64,000 nt of DNA. Origin: Mermis nigrescens (Eukaryota; Nematoda; Enoplea; Mermithida; Mermithidae). A program made the translations under genes and the position numbers. This document shows positions 33,268-48,200 of the stretch, one piece after another. Where the stretch lies: contig JAVLUZ010000154.1 of the NCBI GenBank assembly GCA_036768485.1, forward strand, positions 23,842,685-23,906,684, written 5' to 3'. A model generated the notes under the pieces. That model saw nothing but the letters and a program-made list of their open reading frames with translations, was not told the DNA's origin and did not search any database. Within the stretch, counting starts at the first letter, position 1. Every line of letters begins with the position of its first letter.

Positions 33268-36200
33268 GTCAGTTAATGCTAGTGCACATGCACACATAGA
33301 TAAATAGCTGCATTAGCAGTCTCAGTAGTCGTAGTGTCACTGCTTGAGAGCTTTATCAAATTAAAATTACCTGAAAAGGTTGGAGCAAAACTGTAAATTG
33401 TGCGAAAATTTCCGTACGTACATGCACAGCTCCCACTTTGCAGATGATTTATTTAGTCGTAAGTTGTTCATCTTAACCTTGATTTAGCATAATCTTCCGC
33501 AGAAGATTTCCGATTTTATATATTATGGGTCTAATTGTTGTAGCCTTATGTTTACTGCCAAATGAACAATACGGGTATTGACAAACAATGAAAAATGCTC
33601 CACTGGAACAAAAAAGACGAATATACTTACTTGGGATTGTGGATTTCTAAGGAGGGGATTAGGAAAAAGCTACCTATATGTATGCCTAAAGTCGAAAAAT
33701 CTGTTAAAAATCAGACTCTAAGCAACGCAAAAAATCGAAGTAGGTATATTCTGCGGCCTGCAGATTGAAATAAACTATTGAATCAAAAAACGATTGAAAA
33801 AGCAGCAAGTTAGCTATGGGAAAGTAGATGGAGTAAACCAGACGTGTTCTTGGGGGGATGACCCCCCCCCCGAATGGCAACTGACCCCTGCAAAATGGCT
33901 GCGACCCCCCTCCCAAAATTGTCGATTTTTGTAAAACTTGCAAAAAATGTGCCCTTTTAAGCGTTTTTAACATATTTTTGCCTCAAAAATTTCAAATTTA
34001 CGGCCCTTCGCGCCATATACACATTTTTTGACTATATTTGGTTTAATTTAATCAATATTTTTCAAATTTTTTATGTTTTTATGCTCTAGAAAAAACGATC
34101 ATTGTCTGAAAGGTCAAAAAACAGTGTTTTTAACGTGTAACCCTTCGTTTTTTAGCTTGAGAAGGCCCTTTTTAAAAATTTTATGGGCCTGACCATACGT
34201 GGGCAGTAGGGATGCACCGGGGCCGCCTTTTTGACCAGGGCCGGGGCCCGGGCCCCGGCGCCGGGGCCGGTACCAGAGACTAGGACCAACCGGGGCCAAC
34301 TATTTTTGCAATATCCCAGATATACCATGTATAAATATGTATTAGGCAAAATGTGACTTATGCAAAATAGCGTCTGGGCAAGTCTAATGAATCCGTTCCA
34401 CAAGTATTTCCGAGTTCAATTAATCATCATAGCTTATACAGCCAAAATTTACCAGAATTTAAATTTAATTCACGTAACTTACATCATTATTAGTCGACTT
34501 GCTCATGTTTTAGATCAGACGAGTTAAAAATAGCTTAAACAAGGATAGAAATTTCGCGCGCAAAATTTATTATGTTAATGTGTAGTGTCGTTTTCAAGTT
34601 ATTGTGTGTTCGTAAAAAGGTTACGCCTTGTAGCGTACTATTATTTCGCTTAAACGGCATCAGATTACATGAAAAAATTTTAGACTTGCACGCATTTTTA
34701 CCAATAAATCCTTACAATCTAGTGAGACAAATTTATACATAACGCAACATGTTTTTAGATGAAAAAACCTTACAATATTTCAGTCATTTATGAGATGTAG
34801 TAATATAATAATAATAATAATCCTGAAAAGCAAAAGTTCCATAAATATGGTTCGATCAATCAAAGCATAGCGCATTAGCCTGCCAAACTAGAAAAACGTT
34901 AGAGGAAGTCTATTCTTTTCTTTAACTTAAAGTGATCGATCCACCCTTCTTAGCTTGAATCTTATCCGAATTGCTATTGTTTAAATTTCTTGTCTGGATG
35001 GTACATAAAAAATAATTCACGAATTATCTATTTGTAACTATCTTCTTGGAAAATAGCCGATCAACACAAAAAAAACATCTTTTGGAATTTCATCCGCAGG
35101 CACGTAGCTGGCCGTCTTATTTTTGGGGACCAATACCAATTTCGAGGGACTAAGCCAAAAAAGGCCAAAAATAGCACAAAATAACGTTAACAAAGTCTTT
35201 TTTTCCGATTTTTCTGAATTTTGGGGGGTCCAGCCGGACACCCATTCCCCCAGAGCAACGTGCCTGTTCATCCGGCAAACATACCCACAGGAATGCCACA
35301 AAATGTTAAACATGCTTTTTCTCGAGTAGAAGAAAAGATCGGAACAGAAACGGATCCGCTGGATTTTTGGCGAAAAAAATGGAAACTTACCCAGCCCTGG
35401 CATCACTGGCAAGGGAATATCTAAGCCCCCCGCCCACGAGTACCCCGAGTGAACGCTTGTTCAGTACAAGCGGCAATATTTGCTCGGATTCCCGTTCTTG
35501 TTTGCTGCCTGAGCGATTAAAAACGCTAGTGTATTTGGCGAAAAACTTGAAGATTATCGGTCTTGACTATTCAATTGCTCCAACTATAAACGAGAATAAG
35601 CTAAATTTCTGAAACAAAATTTGGGACAAATGTTTTGTTATACATGAATGATATGCACAGGCGATTATGCACGATTTAACCTCAAAACATCGTCAAAACC
35701 CGAACAAAAACGTTGAGATAATTTCTGATAATAGGCTGAAATTTGCATATTTTGGCCGGGGCCGGCCTGGCCCCGGGGCCGGGGCCAGGCCCCGGTGCAT
35801 CCCTAGTGGGCAGCAAGAAAATTCTGGGGGGGGGTGCAAGATTTTTTTGAAGGTCGAAAAATGGCCTTAAAAATGGTGGTATGGCGATAAAAACACCATT
35901 TTTCGACGTTTCTCATCAAGCACTATCCATTGGCATCAAAAAATTGCAAAAAAAACGAAAAAAAATTTCAAAAATTGAATTCTGGGGGGTATTTTGATTT
36001 CTGGGGAGGAGTATTTTGGTTTCTGGGGGTGCATACCCCCCAAACCCCCCCACGCCCAGGTGTGGGCCTGACCCATTCCCCAGAATTCTCATGCTGTACA
36101 TGTATGGAGTATACTAGGATCGACTTTGCAAGCCAATTGAATGAAATAGCAAACATCGATGCATTCAAGACAATCAAAGAAATTGTTGGTAAGTTTACGT

Positions 36201-39200
36201 GAAACAGACAACATACATGTAGGTGCACTTGCATGCCCGCAACAATTGTGTGCACTAACTAATTGACGCCAGGTTTGCTTGCTGTAATGCTCATGATAAG
36301 AAAATAAAACACCTTTAAATACAATTGCAGTTTATCATTAACTATACGAAGCAAGACAGCGTTGCAACTTTCAAGCAATTTACACATTTTAGATTATGTT
36401 TATACACTCTTATGTGAAGCATTGGAAATTATTTAAAGAAGTTTACACATTTTTTACACTTTTGAGACTTTTTTGTGACTTTAGACATATACATAGGTAC
36501 CTTTTTCCCAGTCCCCTCCATTTACATCCTTAATAATCCACAATCCCAAGGATATTCGTCTTTTTCATTCCGTCAAAGCATTTTTCTTTGCTAGTACCCT
36601 ACTTTTAATTAGCATGATTTGATTTAATCAGTCAGTAAACACATATGGTAACATCCATAATAACGACAGCAGTCCAAGAACGCGGAAATCAATATTGTTC
36701 TGAACATCAGCATTATCTTCTTTAAACAAGACAGCCTTCCCTTATTTAAACAGATCAAAAGTTTCAAGCATAAACTTCACCCAACTATTGAGCGTAAAGA
36801 ACACTACGCTCAGATTTGTATTCCTGACGTTACATGCAACATTTTGAAAAAATAAGTTTCTGCAACGCTCTGAAACTAAAGTTAATTTTCAGTGTGATTT
36901 TTACACAACTACTGGATGTATTTAAAAGATACAGTCATATTGTTAATCCTGACCCTAAGGAACATATTTTGAAAAAATTCACCTTCTGCAACGCTCTGAA
37001 AATAAAATAAATTTGTATTATTGACTTTATACATTAACAATAAATGAATAGTAGGAACTTTACACAACTACTGGATGTAGAGAAAACTGATAGTCAGATT
37101 CGTAATTCTGACGTTACGTAGAACATTTTGAAAAAATTAAGCTTCCGCAAGGCTCTAGAACTAAAGTTAATTTGCAGTGTAAACTTTACACCACCACCGT
37201 GTGTGAAGAAGATTTTAGTCGGATTTTTAATTCTGATATTACGATCAAAATTTATAAAAAAATTAAGTCTTTATAACGGCCTGAAGACAAATAAATATTA
37301 AATGTAAATCACTTTACACCACTGTTGAGTGTAAACAAACGTGCTCAACTGGCGTATCACGTTTGATTCCTGGTAAATTTTTAGACTTGAGATCATGTCC
37401 AGACTCATAAGCGGAGAAGTTGGCAGAAAAAACAAGACAGAAACACGTTTAATACACCCAATTTTTGACTTTACACCTCCCGAAAAAGCTTAATATTAAT
37501 GTAAATAAACGCAATACGCTGTGACGTGTACCCCTTAGAAAGTATTTCATTTTTATTCTATTCAACCTATTCTGACTTCTATACGAAGAAAGTGGCGAAC
37601 AAAAAAGGGACAAAAACGTATTTTCCACCATTCATCACATGAGTGTAAATAAATTCGGTTTGGGCCAGTTTATAGCCTTTGGATCGTAGTACGTTTGTAT
37701 GTGGAAAACTTTAGTTCCGCAAAATATTTGAGATATTTACTAATCGAAATAGGGAAGAAAACGTTTTTTTTGCCCAATGTTACACCCCTGATTTCGAACT
37801 TTACACCTCCCTAAATTACTCAATGGTGCGTTTTTTAAACGCGATTTGCTGCGACAGAAGTTGGCAGAACAATCTGAGACAAACTCTGTTTTACACCATC
37901 CACTGGAGTGTAAAGTTTAAACCCCTAGATCTAGCTCCGTATTGAGTATACAAAAATTTGCTGGTTAGCAGAAAGTAGCCCTTAAGCCGCAGTACATTGC
38001 TATCAGAAAAAATTTCTTGGGACTCATAACTGGAGTTGTTGGCAGACATCAAAAAGGCAAAAATGCTGCAAAAATCTGTATTTACACGCGCAGATTTTTA
38101 CACTCTTTGCACTCCCCTCAAGAACTAATGCGAAATTCAAAAAGAAAAAAATGTCTCCCTAAAGAATTCTATCCTCTACAATTCTATACTCTAAATTGTT
38201 TGAGGCATTCACAGAGAGTTGTATACTAAGTGCAGAAAAAACCACCAAAATTCGCTCTTGTAACGTTACGCCAAAACTTTACACACTCGTTAAAAAGTCG
38301 GTATTGAGTGTAAACAAAAACAAAAAAAGCTCCATCGAGTTTTTAATAATCTATCTTTTAACAAAAACCGCCCCCTTAGATGTGTCTCGTTATAGCTGTG
38401 ACGGGGACGTATGTTGGGGTGCCCAATAGGTACGCGCTACTTATGATTTGAAAAAACATTGAAGACTTCTTCTTAAGGAATAATTTTTGTAAATATTAAG
38501 CTCTAATCTTCAAATATTCATTGGCTTGTGAGACGAGTACAATTTAGTACGTATTTTTAATATGTTCAAACTTGCGCTTAACGACTTAATTTGAATATTC
38601 CTGGCTCTGGTTGGTGTCTCTAAACATTGCCTTACTCAGAAACTCTTTTGAGAAAAATTTTCAGTCTTTCCAACATTTTTATCATAAAGCAAACGTTGCA
38701 TCTATTTGTTAAATGAAAAGTTGACATCTCTGCTGTTGCTAGTCAAAAGTCACGAATTTTGGAAATCTAATAAACAATGTCATTCTTCCAGAAATTTGAG
38801 CAATTATGCGCCTGACTGAAAGTAGAACTCAATGTGATTTTTGTGTTTTTCTTAGAAATACATATAATGACTTGCAGAATGATAGCAATTTTATTTATGC
38901 AGGTAAAACGACGACGACGGAAAGAATGTTGTACCTTGCTGGAGTGACTCGCTACATGGGTGATGTAGATAGCGGCGATACAGTAACGGATTACATGACT
39001 CAAGAGAGAGAGCGAGGTTAAAATAACATTTTTATACTCGTTACCGTATGTAAAGTCTGTTTCGTGTATTTGAGAGCTATTTCGCTAAATTTAATCCACA
39101 TGAATCAGGGTACAAATATAAATCTGATACAGTTTTGCCACTGGACAGTGTCGAATGTTATCCTATTAGTGATAACTCGATGTACTGTAGAATATTGCCA

Positions 39201-42200
39201 TCGCATTAGTTTAAAAGACATCTGTATGTAGCCACTTTAAGTTTTTTGAAAAAGCTTTCGAACCTATGAGTGTAAAGTATTGCGCATAGAAATCAGTTCT
39301 CAGAGTACAAGAAAGTGATTATAATAATAAAATTTTGCACTTGACCTATATCTTTATAGCCTTGTCGACTGCCATATGCATATGTTACGACAATTTGTTG
39401 TAGGTCAAGTTCCAAGAGAATATTGCTTGCACTTTTAAGCCTTTCACAACTGTCGTGCGTCTTAAAAATGACAAGATGTATCTATTGTTTCTTGTCTTTC
39501 TTGATGTCATATTGATGAAGCTTTACTACATTCCAATATTGTGCAGAGTTTTATGTATAGACTTGCAATTTTTATATTTTTCCTTTATTGTTTTCACACT
39601 TTTTTGATGAATAGCAATCTGTAACAAAGTTCAAAATTTGGGCTTATCGCAAACAAAATAGCTAATTAACGCTAGGAATGTCGCCCCCTCATCTATCCCA
39701 ACCTCTGTTTTACATTTCATGCTTCTTAAAGTGCCAGGTATAGATCAGCCATCAGTTTTGATCAGAAACGAACTTATTGTTATAATTTAATTTATGTATA
39801 CATACATGTATGCTCTGCGATTTATGGAGTGTTTTTTTCTGACCACAGAAGAACTAAACGTTGAAGGAATTCAAAAAACACAAACTACGTGTTATGCCTA
39901 AGACACCTGCAGAAACTAAAACCAATTTGACTTTATATTTCAAAGATGCACCTAATAATTTATCTTATCGTAAACATCACGAGGTATACTCATGGTGGGT
40001 TTGAGTTTATCGACTACACAGAAGGAGGGAAGCCAAAACGGAAAATTTTATATAAAAAATTAAACGAAATTAATAACGAAAAATAATACAAACAAATCGA
40101 TTTTTGAAGCAATATTAGCTTGATAATGTTAAAATTAGAATGTCTGCAGTTGTTTACCCTGTCTAACATGATGTAACATGTTGTTCTAAGCCTTTCGACT
40201 TTTAGTCGGATCGATATTTCTGATTTTTCAATCTAGACTCAGACTCAGCGGCAGCCATAAGCAGGTGTTCTTGAGAAGCTTGAATCTCTTCAGAATAGAT
40301 GCTTACTCCACAGAATTTCTATTTTTCTGAAAATTCGAGAAAATATGCTATATTTACCTTTTTCAAGTAATTTTTGGCTGAAAAGTATTTACTTTTCGAC
40401 AGTTAAAAAACATTGTCAATATTTTGTTAAATTTTATTGAGTTATTTAAATTTTGTTTAAATTTTTTTATGTTTTAGAAAGAGAGCATCGCCAGAAAAGT
40501 CGAAAATTGTGTTTTTGTCGCGTACCCTTCGTTTTTAGCCCTAGAAACGCACTTGAGAATTTTCTGAGGCTGGCTCTCCTCCCCAGAATTCCCATGCTGT
40601 TCATGTATGACGCCGACCCCTCCTCCAGTATGATTGCATTCAAAGTTACGTATGTCTCTTTAGTAGGTAATGCTCAAGTGGATTATGAGCGTTAGTAATT
40701 TTTTAAATTAAAGTTTTACCGTCATAAACTTATAGTAGATTAATGTTTTCGTGAGTACCCGTAGGTAATAATTCAGCTATCTTATTTGTTTTTCCGTCGC
40801 TGAGGGAATTCAGATTTGAATAGCTGAGTGTTTTTTCAGACGCCGATGGATACGTGTAAAAATATGTTTTTTCTGTGCACGGCATGAAGCTAGGATGAAT
40901 GCAAAAAATGGAGAAAATACGTGATTGCTACTTATGAAATCGAGAAAATACGAAATGTCGTTTCACGATTTATGTCTTGCTCGACTGTCGACTTTAATAT
41001 TTTCAGGTATAACAATTATGTCGGCAGCAACGACATTCAAGTGGAGTAGACATCAAATTAACCTCATTGATACTCCTGGTCATGTGGATTTTACATTAGA
41101 AGTAAGCTTAAATACCGTCAGGGGCGTAGCTGTAGGGGATAGGGTACTACTCACAAAATTTTAAAAGTCTGCATATTTTCTTACAAAGGTCCCCCCAGAG
41201 GAAAAAATTGAAAATTCTTAAAACGTATCTGAAAGACCATAGAATAGATCTTGGCACATCGTTTCAGCTAATAAGCCCAAAGTACAACATGTTTGTTCTA
41301 TATAATTTAAGTCATGTTGAATTTTTTCGAACTTTTTTCTTCTTAAATGTGTAGATCTCACTCAGAAAAGCTCAGAAACACTATTATTTTTGCCTATCTA
41401 CAAACAGTTGTTGGGATATCCAACTTCAAAATTTTCGTCATTTCAAATTCAGAAGGCCTGTTACGCTACTGAATGCGGCGTAATCATACGTGGGCAGCAC
41501 CAAAATTCTGGGAGGTGCAAGATTTTTCAAAGGTCAAAAATGGTCTTAAAAATAGTGGTATGGCGAAAAAACACCATTTTTCAACGTTTCTCATCGTGCA
41601 CTATCCATTGGCATCAAAAAATTGCGGAAAAAAACAAAAAATTCTAAAAATTGAATTCTGGGGGATATTTTGTTTCTTGGGGGTTCATACCCCCAAACCC
41701 TCCCCCCCGCCCACGCCCAGGTGTGAGTGTAATTGATGTGGATACAATACGCGCGCCTCGATTTCTTGCGTTTTCTGAAAGACCAGTTTTTAAATTTTGT
41801 TGGTTTTTTTGCCTGAGAAAACTATCAAGACATTGTTTTTGCAATCATCTTCGTCTTAAAGTTTGAAAAGGGGTATACGACAATTCCTACGCAAAACTTT
41901 CCCTCATAAATCGTTCAGAATGATAAAAAATTTAAAAAAATTGCACATAATTAGAGAAATAAATTAATTAAAAATCAAAAATAAAATAATGCAGTAAAGC
42001 AAAATAGGAAGTAAAATTAGAATACGTAAATAAATAAACAATAATGAAATTAACAAATACGAATATAAAAAATCATAAAATCTTCAATTGAATTGAAGGG
42101 TGAAACGATATGCGTCGATTCAGAATCAGCCACTCCAATTAAACAAATATGCAATTATTTAAATTGCCCCTCTAATTTCACGTGCACACACAAATCTGAA

Positions 42201-45200
42201 AATAAAAGGGTAAAGAGCTGCTTAGACTGCACTGCATCAATAAAATGTGAATGAATGATGAAAAATTGAAGAACAAGGAGAGTATCAATGAGCAAGGAAA
42301 TATATACATGCATATGTACGTACAGTGGTGTGCAAAAGTTTAGAACTACTTTGATTAAACAAAGCAGGAAGCTAAAAGTACTTTGCAAAGCTTGTAGCGT
42401 CCTTTGAGAAAAGCAGCGACTTAACTTATGACAAGTTTCTAGACCAGTTTTTGTAGCTGAATCTGCAAGCCCTTTTAGGCTTAGCGTAATATTTATAGCG
42501 ATATGAGGGATTAGAAAAGCCTATCGATCATTCTAAATTGCGTTAAATTATGCAAATAGTTCATAATGCCGAAATTTAGTGAATAAACGTTTCTGACTGC
42601 AGCTAAAACTAATTTTGCATTGTGCTAGAGGCACTGATAAATTGCAAATCGTGTTGGAGTTTTGGGAATATATTGTATTCTGGAGGGCTTTCCGAATAGT
42701 CCAGTTGAAATTTGCATATCAAAGAAAATAAGGTTACCAAATGAAAGATATAGTAAGATAATGCGAGCCAATAAACCGATCCTAATCAAAGTTAACTGAT
42801 GCAATTCAGTAAACCATACACTGCCACAATAAAATGCGCAATAAAATTTTGGAGAACATTATCGTTTTTTGGATGGATATACATAAGTTCAATATTTCAT
42901 TCCTGAATTGGAAGAGTTTGCTTACTATCGAACTCTTGAAAAATAAAAAGTTCGATGCACGGAAAAGACTGCAAGCATAGAAAATGATATCTGTGCTCGT
43001 ATGTGTCTTATTCTAGTACACGTAAAAGATGAATTGGTTTTGCAGTTTATTTTGGCATTTATCATTGTCTGAGGCTAAACATCAGAATTCCAATCCCAAA
43101 AACGATGTTCCATAAACTGAGTTTTCGTATTTCAATGGTTTTGATCGGATAATAACATCATAAGTGTTCATTGAATGGTTAATTCAGTTATAACAAGGGT
43201 GCCTCTAAACTTTTGAACATCACTGTATGTTTGAACGAAAAAATAAAAGTTTAAGACAAAGATTTTGCCATGGAAATTTTACTTTGGGATATTTCATATG
43301 TATAGGAACGTTATGTGCGGGAAGTTTCGCCACGGAAACATTTTCTTGGGTGCATTTTGTCGTGACACGATCAGTGATCGGACCGAGGCTTCGGCCTCGG
43401 CAAGCCTCGGCGTGTTTTGGAGCCTCGGCCTCGGCGCCGAGGGCGAAGCTGAAAAGTGCCGAGGCGCCGAGGGTTAAAATCAAATTTGAATAAGTTTAAT
43501 ATATCCGTTGAATATTAACTATTTAGAATACATCTGCAGTACACAGGCTATTTTTTACCTATAGACTTTTCTTATGGTTTTACTCGCGTACCCAGTTACA
43601 CCAAGTTACATACAGCAAAGTGCCAATTTATTATTCATGTGATGACTTAGTTTTAATTCTCATGCTCGCTACATGGATCGGAAACACACATTCCCAAAGG
43701 GGGTGAGGGAGGGTTATAACCCTCCTCTCAAGGTACAAGACTCAAGTCACTGTCAGACGATTTTTGGTGCAAACCTTTTGAATAATTTTTGAAGTTAATT
43801 TTTACTATGGCAAAAGTGCAGCTAACTATTAGAATTTCTCGAAGTGATACAGTATTTTTGAATGTGAGCAAGAGTAAATAGACAAACTATCACTATGAAG
43901 CATGCATGCAACAGCTCAAAATTTTCGTAAGGGGCTCCTCGGCATACATGTAACGGCTTGAAATTTCGGGTAGGGGTCCCTGGCCATTTTTAGAAGGAGG
44001 GGGATTAGCGACTCTAATCTTATGTCAAAAATGGCAAAAGCACCTAAAAATAGCCAACAAAGCGCAAATTTTCGCCAAAAGTGGGGAGGGTGGGTTGACG
44101 TTGGAGGGAAGGGTGCGGGAAGGATGTCCAACCCTGGTTAAATGGGGAATTCCCCAAACCCCCTGTTACACGTATGGTTTTCGGCCATTTTTATGGGAGA
44201 GGGGGTAAATGATCACGAATTTTCGGCCGAAAATCGCAAAAATGCACCTAAAAAAGGCCAATAAATGCAGGTTTTGCCAAAAATCAATTTCGGCTCGTGC
44301 ATTTTTTGGAGCCATTTTTATACAATGTTAAAATACTTTCTTGGACAAAGTGATATTTATTATATCGTTTTTCAGTATATTTTAGGAAATTTCAAAAATT
44401 TTCGGCGCTTCGCGCAAAATATCGTTAATATACTGTATTTAGATTGAAGCAGGGGAAATAAACACTCCAAAATCAATTTTTGTGTAATCTAGGCATCTTT
44501 ATGCAGATTTAAAAATGTTTTGTATCTATTTATACTGTTTTTAAAAATTTTATGCAAAATAAGTACTATTTAATAACTTTGCACTTTTTTGCCGTTCAAA
44601 GAAAAAATTGACTAATTTATCCTGATGTTGCATTGGATTTCTACGCACAGTAGTGCTTATTACAAGATTTAATTGGCATATTACAATATCTGTAATATTT
44701 CTGATTTTGTAGTACAAGTTGTTTTAGCTTTCTCAGTCGAATTTTATGTGTAAATTTCATCAAAAGCTGATAAAAATTTCGCGCTTGCGCCGAACTAATA
44801 TTATCAACTAAATTCAAGCCGAGTTATCACATGTAGGGCCACGTTTTTTTGTATTCGGCAAAGATTTTTCATAATGTACAGAATCTTTTCAGGACCATCT
44901 ACATACACAAAGATTTTTGGAGAGACAAAAACTGTAAAAAGGTTTAAAATTTCCGAAAATTTTCGGCGCATCAGTAATTGTCTGTCCTATATATCTTTAA
45001 AATAGTAGAATTTGCATTTAGAATGGAAAAATGTCAAATATTCAGAAACCCAGGAATTAGCTAAGATACACTACCAGAGGTCGAAAAACCCTGTTTTACC
45101 ACACTAAATCGCTACTATACAATACGATAATAGTACACAAAAATTTGCATTTACAAAATGTTCAAAGACTTTTGGATACCATCTTTGCACACGTAAAAAG

Positions 45201-48200
45201 GTATCTTGCACAGAAAAACACTGTTTAGGACTGAATGCCAGTTGCAGGTCACACACTGGCAGTATGTAAAAATGTGTACGTATGTTTAAAAATATATTTA
45301 TATAAAATATCTACAAAAATTTGTTCGCTCATACAAAGACACTACTTAATTTACTGGTCCCCCATTTTGGGATTTCACCCTTCCCTCATCTCTGGACCTT
45401 GGGAAACTATGACCGGAAAGTACAGTGCAGTTTCCGTCATATTACCTGCCACACCAGAATTGGATGACTGAAAAAACGTGTTCAAATATGCATTACTGCA
45501 AAAGCGATTACAACAATGGCTACAGTTCTGTCTTTACTTATCTTATTTCGTTTGTTCGTTTATTTCTTCGACACTGTTTTCTTATTTACAGTAATAAAAG
45601 TTTTTAAGTGCTTGTTCAGCCATATTTTTTATAAACTTTTCCAAGTCTTCATCAAAGGCAACTTGTTAAATTAAGTATGTTTTCATGCTGCTGACTTTAT
45701 TCAATAAATCCTTCACACATTTAATTAACTATTATTGAAAATAAAAATGAATTGTTTGACATTCGATAAAGTGTTTAATATTACGATTATTCTCTAGCTC
45801 ATGTGCACACAAAATATTCTAAGAGTACTATTTATGGGTATAGGTATATAAGCTTGACCCTCGGCATTACCCTCAGGCTCGGCCGAGGCAAGGATTTTAA
45901 GTCGCCTCGGCCTCGGCCGAGGCCGAGGGTCCAAAAGTACCCTCGGTCCGATCACTGGACACGATTAAAAGGTGCATGTTTGCTAATATGACCAGACCAC
46001 TAAGCCTACTCTTGTAACGTAAGAGCAAATCGTATTTCTGCAAAAGCGTTATAAAACGGCGACGCGTAAATAATGATGTTTCCTGCCCCTTCTCTGAGAA
46101 TGGTTAGCTAGCCCTATTCTATGCTATCTTTTTTTAACAGGATTTTTGACTCTTGTTGCGTCCCTTTTTTACGTAAAAAGTTTTTTCTTTTGTTTTTTAG
46201 TCTTTGCAGATTTTACTCGAATTAAATATCTACCACGCACTGATGACTAAAAAATAAGCTGTTTCGTTTTTATTGTATTAAACTTTTATCTTTGTCTAAT
46301 AAAACAACGACGTTATTCACCTCCAGTGTACATTGGCCGGAGTTTTTCAGCCAAATGTTTGCTTTATGTGTATACCGTACATGTGTTATGTTATTTTGTG
46401 CTGTAAAAATTTTGCTTTAATTACTCAACTATTTTTGTTGTGACCTTTAGAGTGATGTAACTATTCTTTTTGAGGTGGAAAGATGTCTAAGAGTATTAGA
46501 CGGAGCTGTTACAATCTTAGATGCCTCGAGAGGCGTGGAAGCTCAGACGCTAAAAGTTTGGTCACAAGCTCAAAAGTTTGGAGTACCGTCAATTATTTAT
46601 TTGAACAAGGTGGATAAATCAAGTAATTCGGATACTATGTTTGAGAAGTTCGTGATTGTAATCAGGCCCGTGCTCAGAACTTGCCCAAGTGGAGGGCGGA
46701 TCCTAGATTCTTTGTTCTCATCCTTAGAAACTAAGTCGGGTTGGCTAAAATTGAGTGCATTTTTTGAATTTTCCCAATATGCTCTAATTTATGCCGTGAA
46801 AAGTTCAAATTTTCTTAACAAAGAAATATCTGTCCGTCCTTTAGTGAATATTAATTCGTACTATTCAACTGCGATGTTTAAAAATCTCTGATATTGTAAA
46901 AGGAAGTTCTTGTTTTAAGCTCAGATTATGCAAGCAGTTACTTTAAAACGTTTCTAATTATAATTATTAATCAAGTCGTGCACGATTGATACGAATAAAG
47001 AGTTTTTCACTATTTTTTCCTGAGAACGTTGTTAGAGTGTTGTTTTTCATCGCAACTACGTCAAAATAATCTCTGATGCAAATAGGCCATGATGTCCATA
47101 TTTTTTGACTTTCTAAGAAAGGTTCAATGGATAAGAAGTTGGCCGCCTCGCCAAATTTAGTCATTTTTGTAAGGCTTGATCAGTTTTTGGGCAAAAGTTT
47201 ATAGGGATCTTTGTGAGTAAATACCGAAGCTTCTTACCGAAGTATTTTTCTGGTTAAAAGTGGACGATTGGTTTAATGATAAGCTAAATTGTTATTTTTT
47301 TAATTTTTTGTCGCTTCCGTTCCTTCACGTCCAAGAGTTTTCTTTAGATGCTTCCATAAAACACTGCATGAAATCAATAGAAGAAAAATTGAAGGTTACT
47401 CCTGTGCTAATCAATACTCCGATGAGTGAAGGAAAGTCGTTCCGTGGTGTTGTTGATCTAATTAGTTTCAGAAGATTGCTTTGGCCTACAGACAATGAGA
47501 ACGGGAAAACATTTCGAGAAGAACCAATAGACGTATGTAAGAATATATTGTATTCGTGTTGAAAAATCATTAAGTTACCCTATTTTTGTTTATATTCTTC
47601 CATTATAAGTTGTTTTCAAATGTGATTGACCGAATTCTCGGAAAGGCTTGGAATTGTAATAATGGCTGTTGTATTTATACAAGTAATTCTAAAATGCTTA
47701 TGATTTCCGCTTTAAGCTCCTTAAGGCTGTTGCGGTTCGTCTTTACTAGAAAGCGGAGTCAAGTTTTTAAAAGACTATTAATTTTTTTATATCTCTTTAT
47801 TTGTTAGATTTCATATTTTATTCAATAATTTTATATTTTACATAATTTGCGTAATATTTTTTGTAATAATTCATTTTATTTTCATCACACCTATAATATT
47901 CTGTAAAATATTTCATATTTCATAAAATTTTATTTTTGAACTACGCTGATTCTTTTAAGTTGTGCCTAAAATTTGTTTTTGATTTTATGACGTATGTAAA
48001 TGCCATGCATTGGACTCGATGACCTCTTAAGCACGACAGCTGTACCATATATGCACATCAATTCCAAATCTGACAACGTGTACAAAGTCCGGTTGTGTTC
48101 AATACCTGCATTCTTCAAATTGAAGGAAATGAATTTAGTGGATAAAAAACTTCATTTTGAGTGAGGAAAATTGTCTGTTTAATTGAGTTAGCTGTCGCAA

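Larger units (their letters stand above)
34207..35805 (+). mobile_element. 1.6-kb hAT transposon, internally deleted
   Basis: Perfect inverted ends TAGGGATGCACCGGGGCC, exact duplication GTGGGCAG at 34199-34206 and 35806-35813. GC-rich subterminal blocks. Retains the 3' end of a transposase gene. Confidence 0.95.
34194..36064 (+). mobile_element. MITE-1 copy i, split by a hAT transposon
   Basis: Exact duplication GGCCTGAC at 34186-34193 and 36065-36072. Only CATACGTGGGCAG lies left of the insert; the rest follows from 35806. Confidence 0.93.
33839..36106. mobile_element. hAT-type MITE X, hosting three more elements
   Basis: Ends CAGACGTGTTC and GTACATGTATG; target duplication GAGTAAAC / GAGTATAC (7 of 8). 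Copy 1 of R1 keeps the uninterrupted site at 5123. Own sequence: 33839-34193 and 36065-36106. Confidence 0.75.
33585..38455 (+). repeat. composite repeat R1, copy 2, in GFM2 intron 1
   Basis: Same order as copy 1: left end (33585-33825), inverted partner (36470-36610), about 120-bp units (36770-37340), right end gcgctac (about 38435). Interrupted at 33839-36106 by nested transposons. It retains an unoccupied version (ccagactcataagcgg, 37401) of the site that holds MITE-1 copies c and d in copy 1. Confidence 0.75.

Noticed and set aside
33585..38455. R1 copies as a tandem segmental duplication of host genes
   Set aside because: No host exon lies inside any copy, the copies are far apart and one is inverted, and all share defined modules, so dispersal as a repeat fits better.
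46475..46891. A 138-residue single ORF as a separate protein
   Set aside because: Only the first 49 codons are GFM2 exon 4; the rest is intron read-through containing a repeat fragment.
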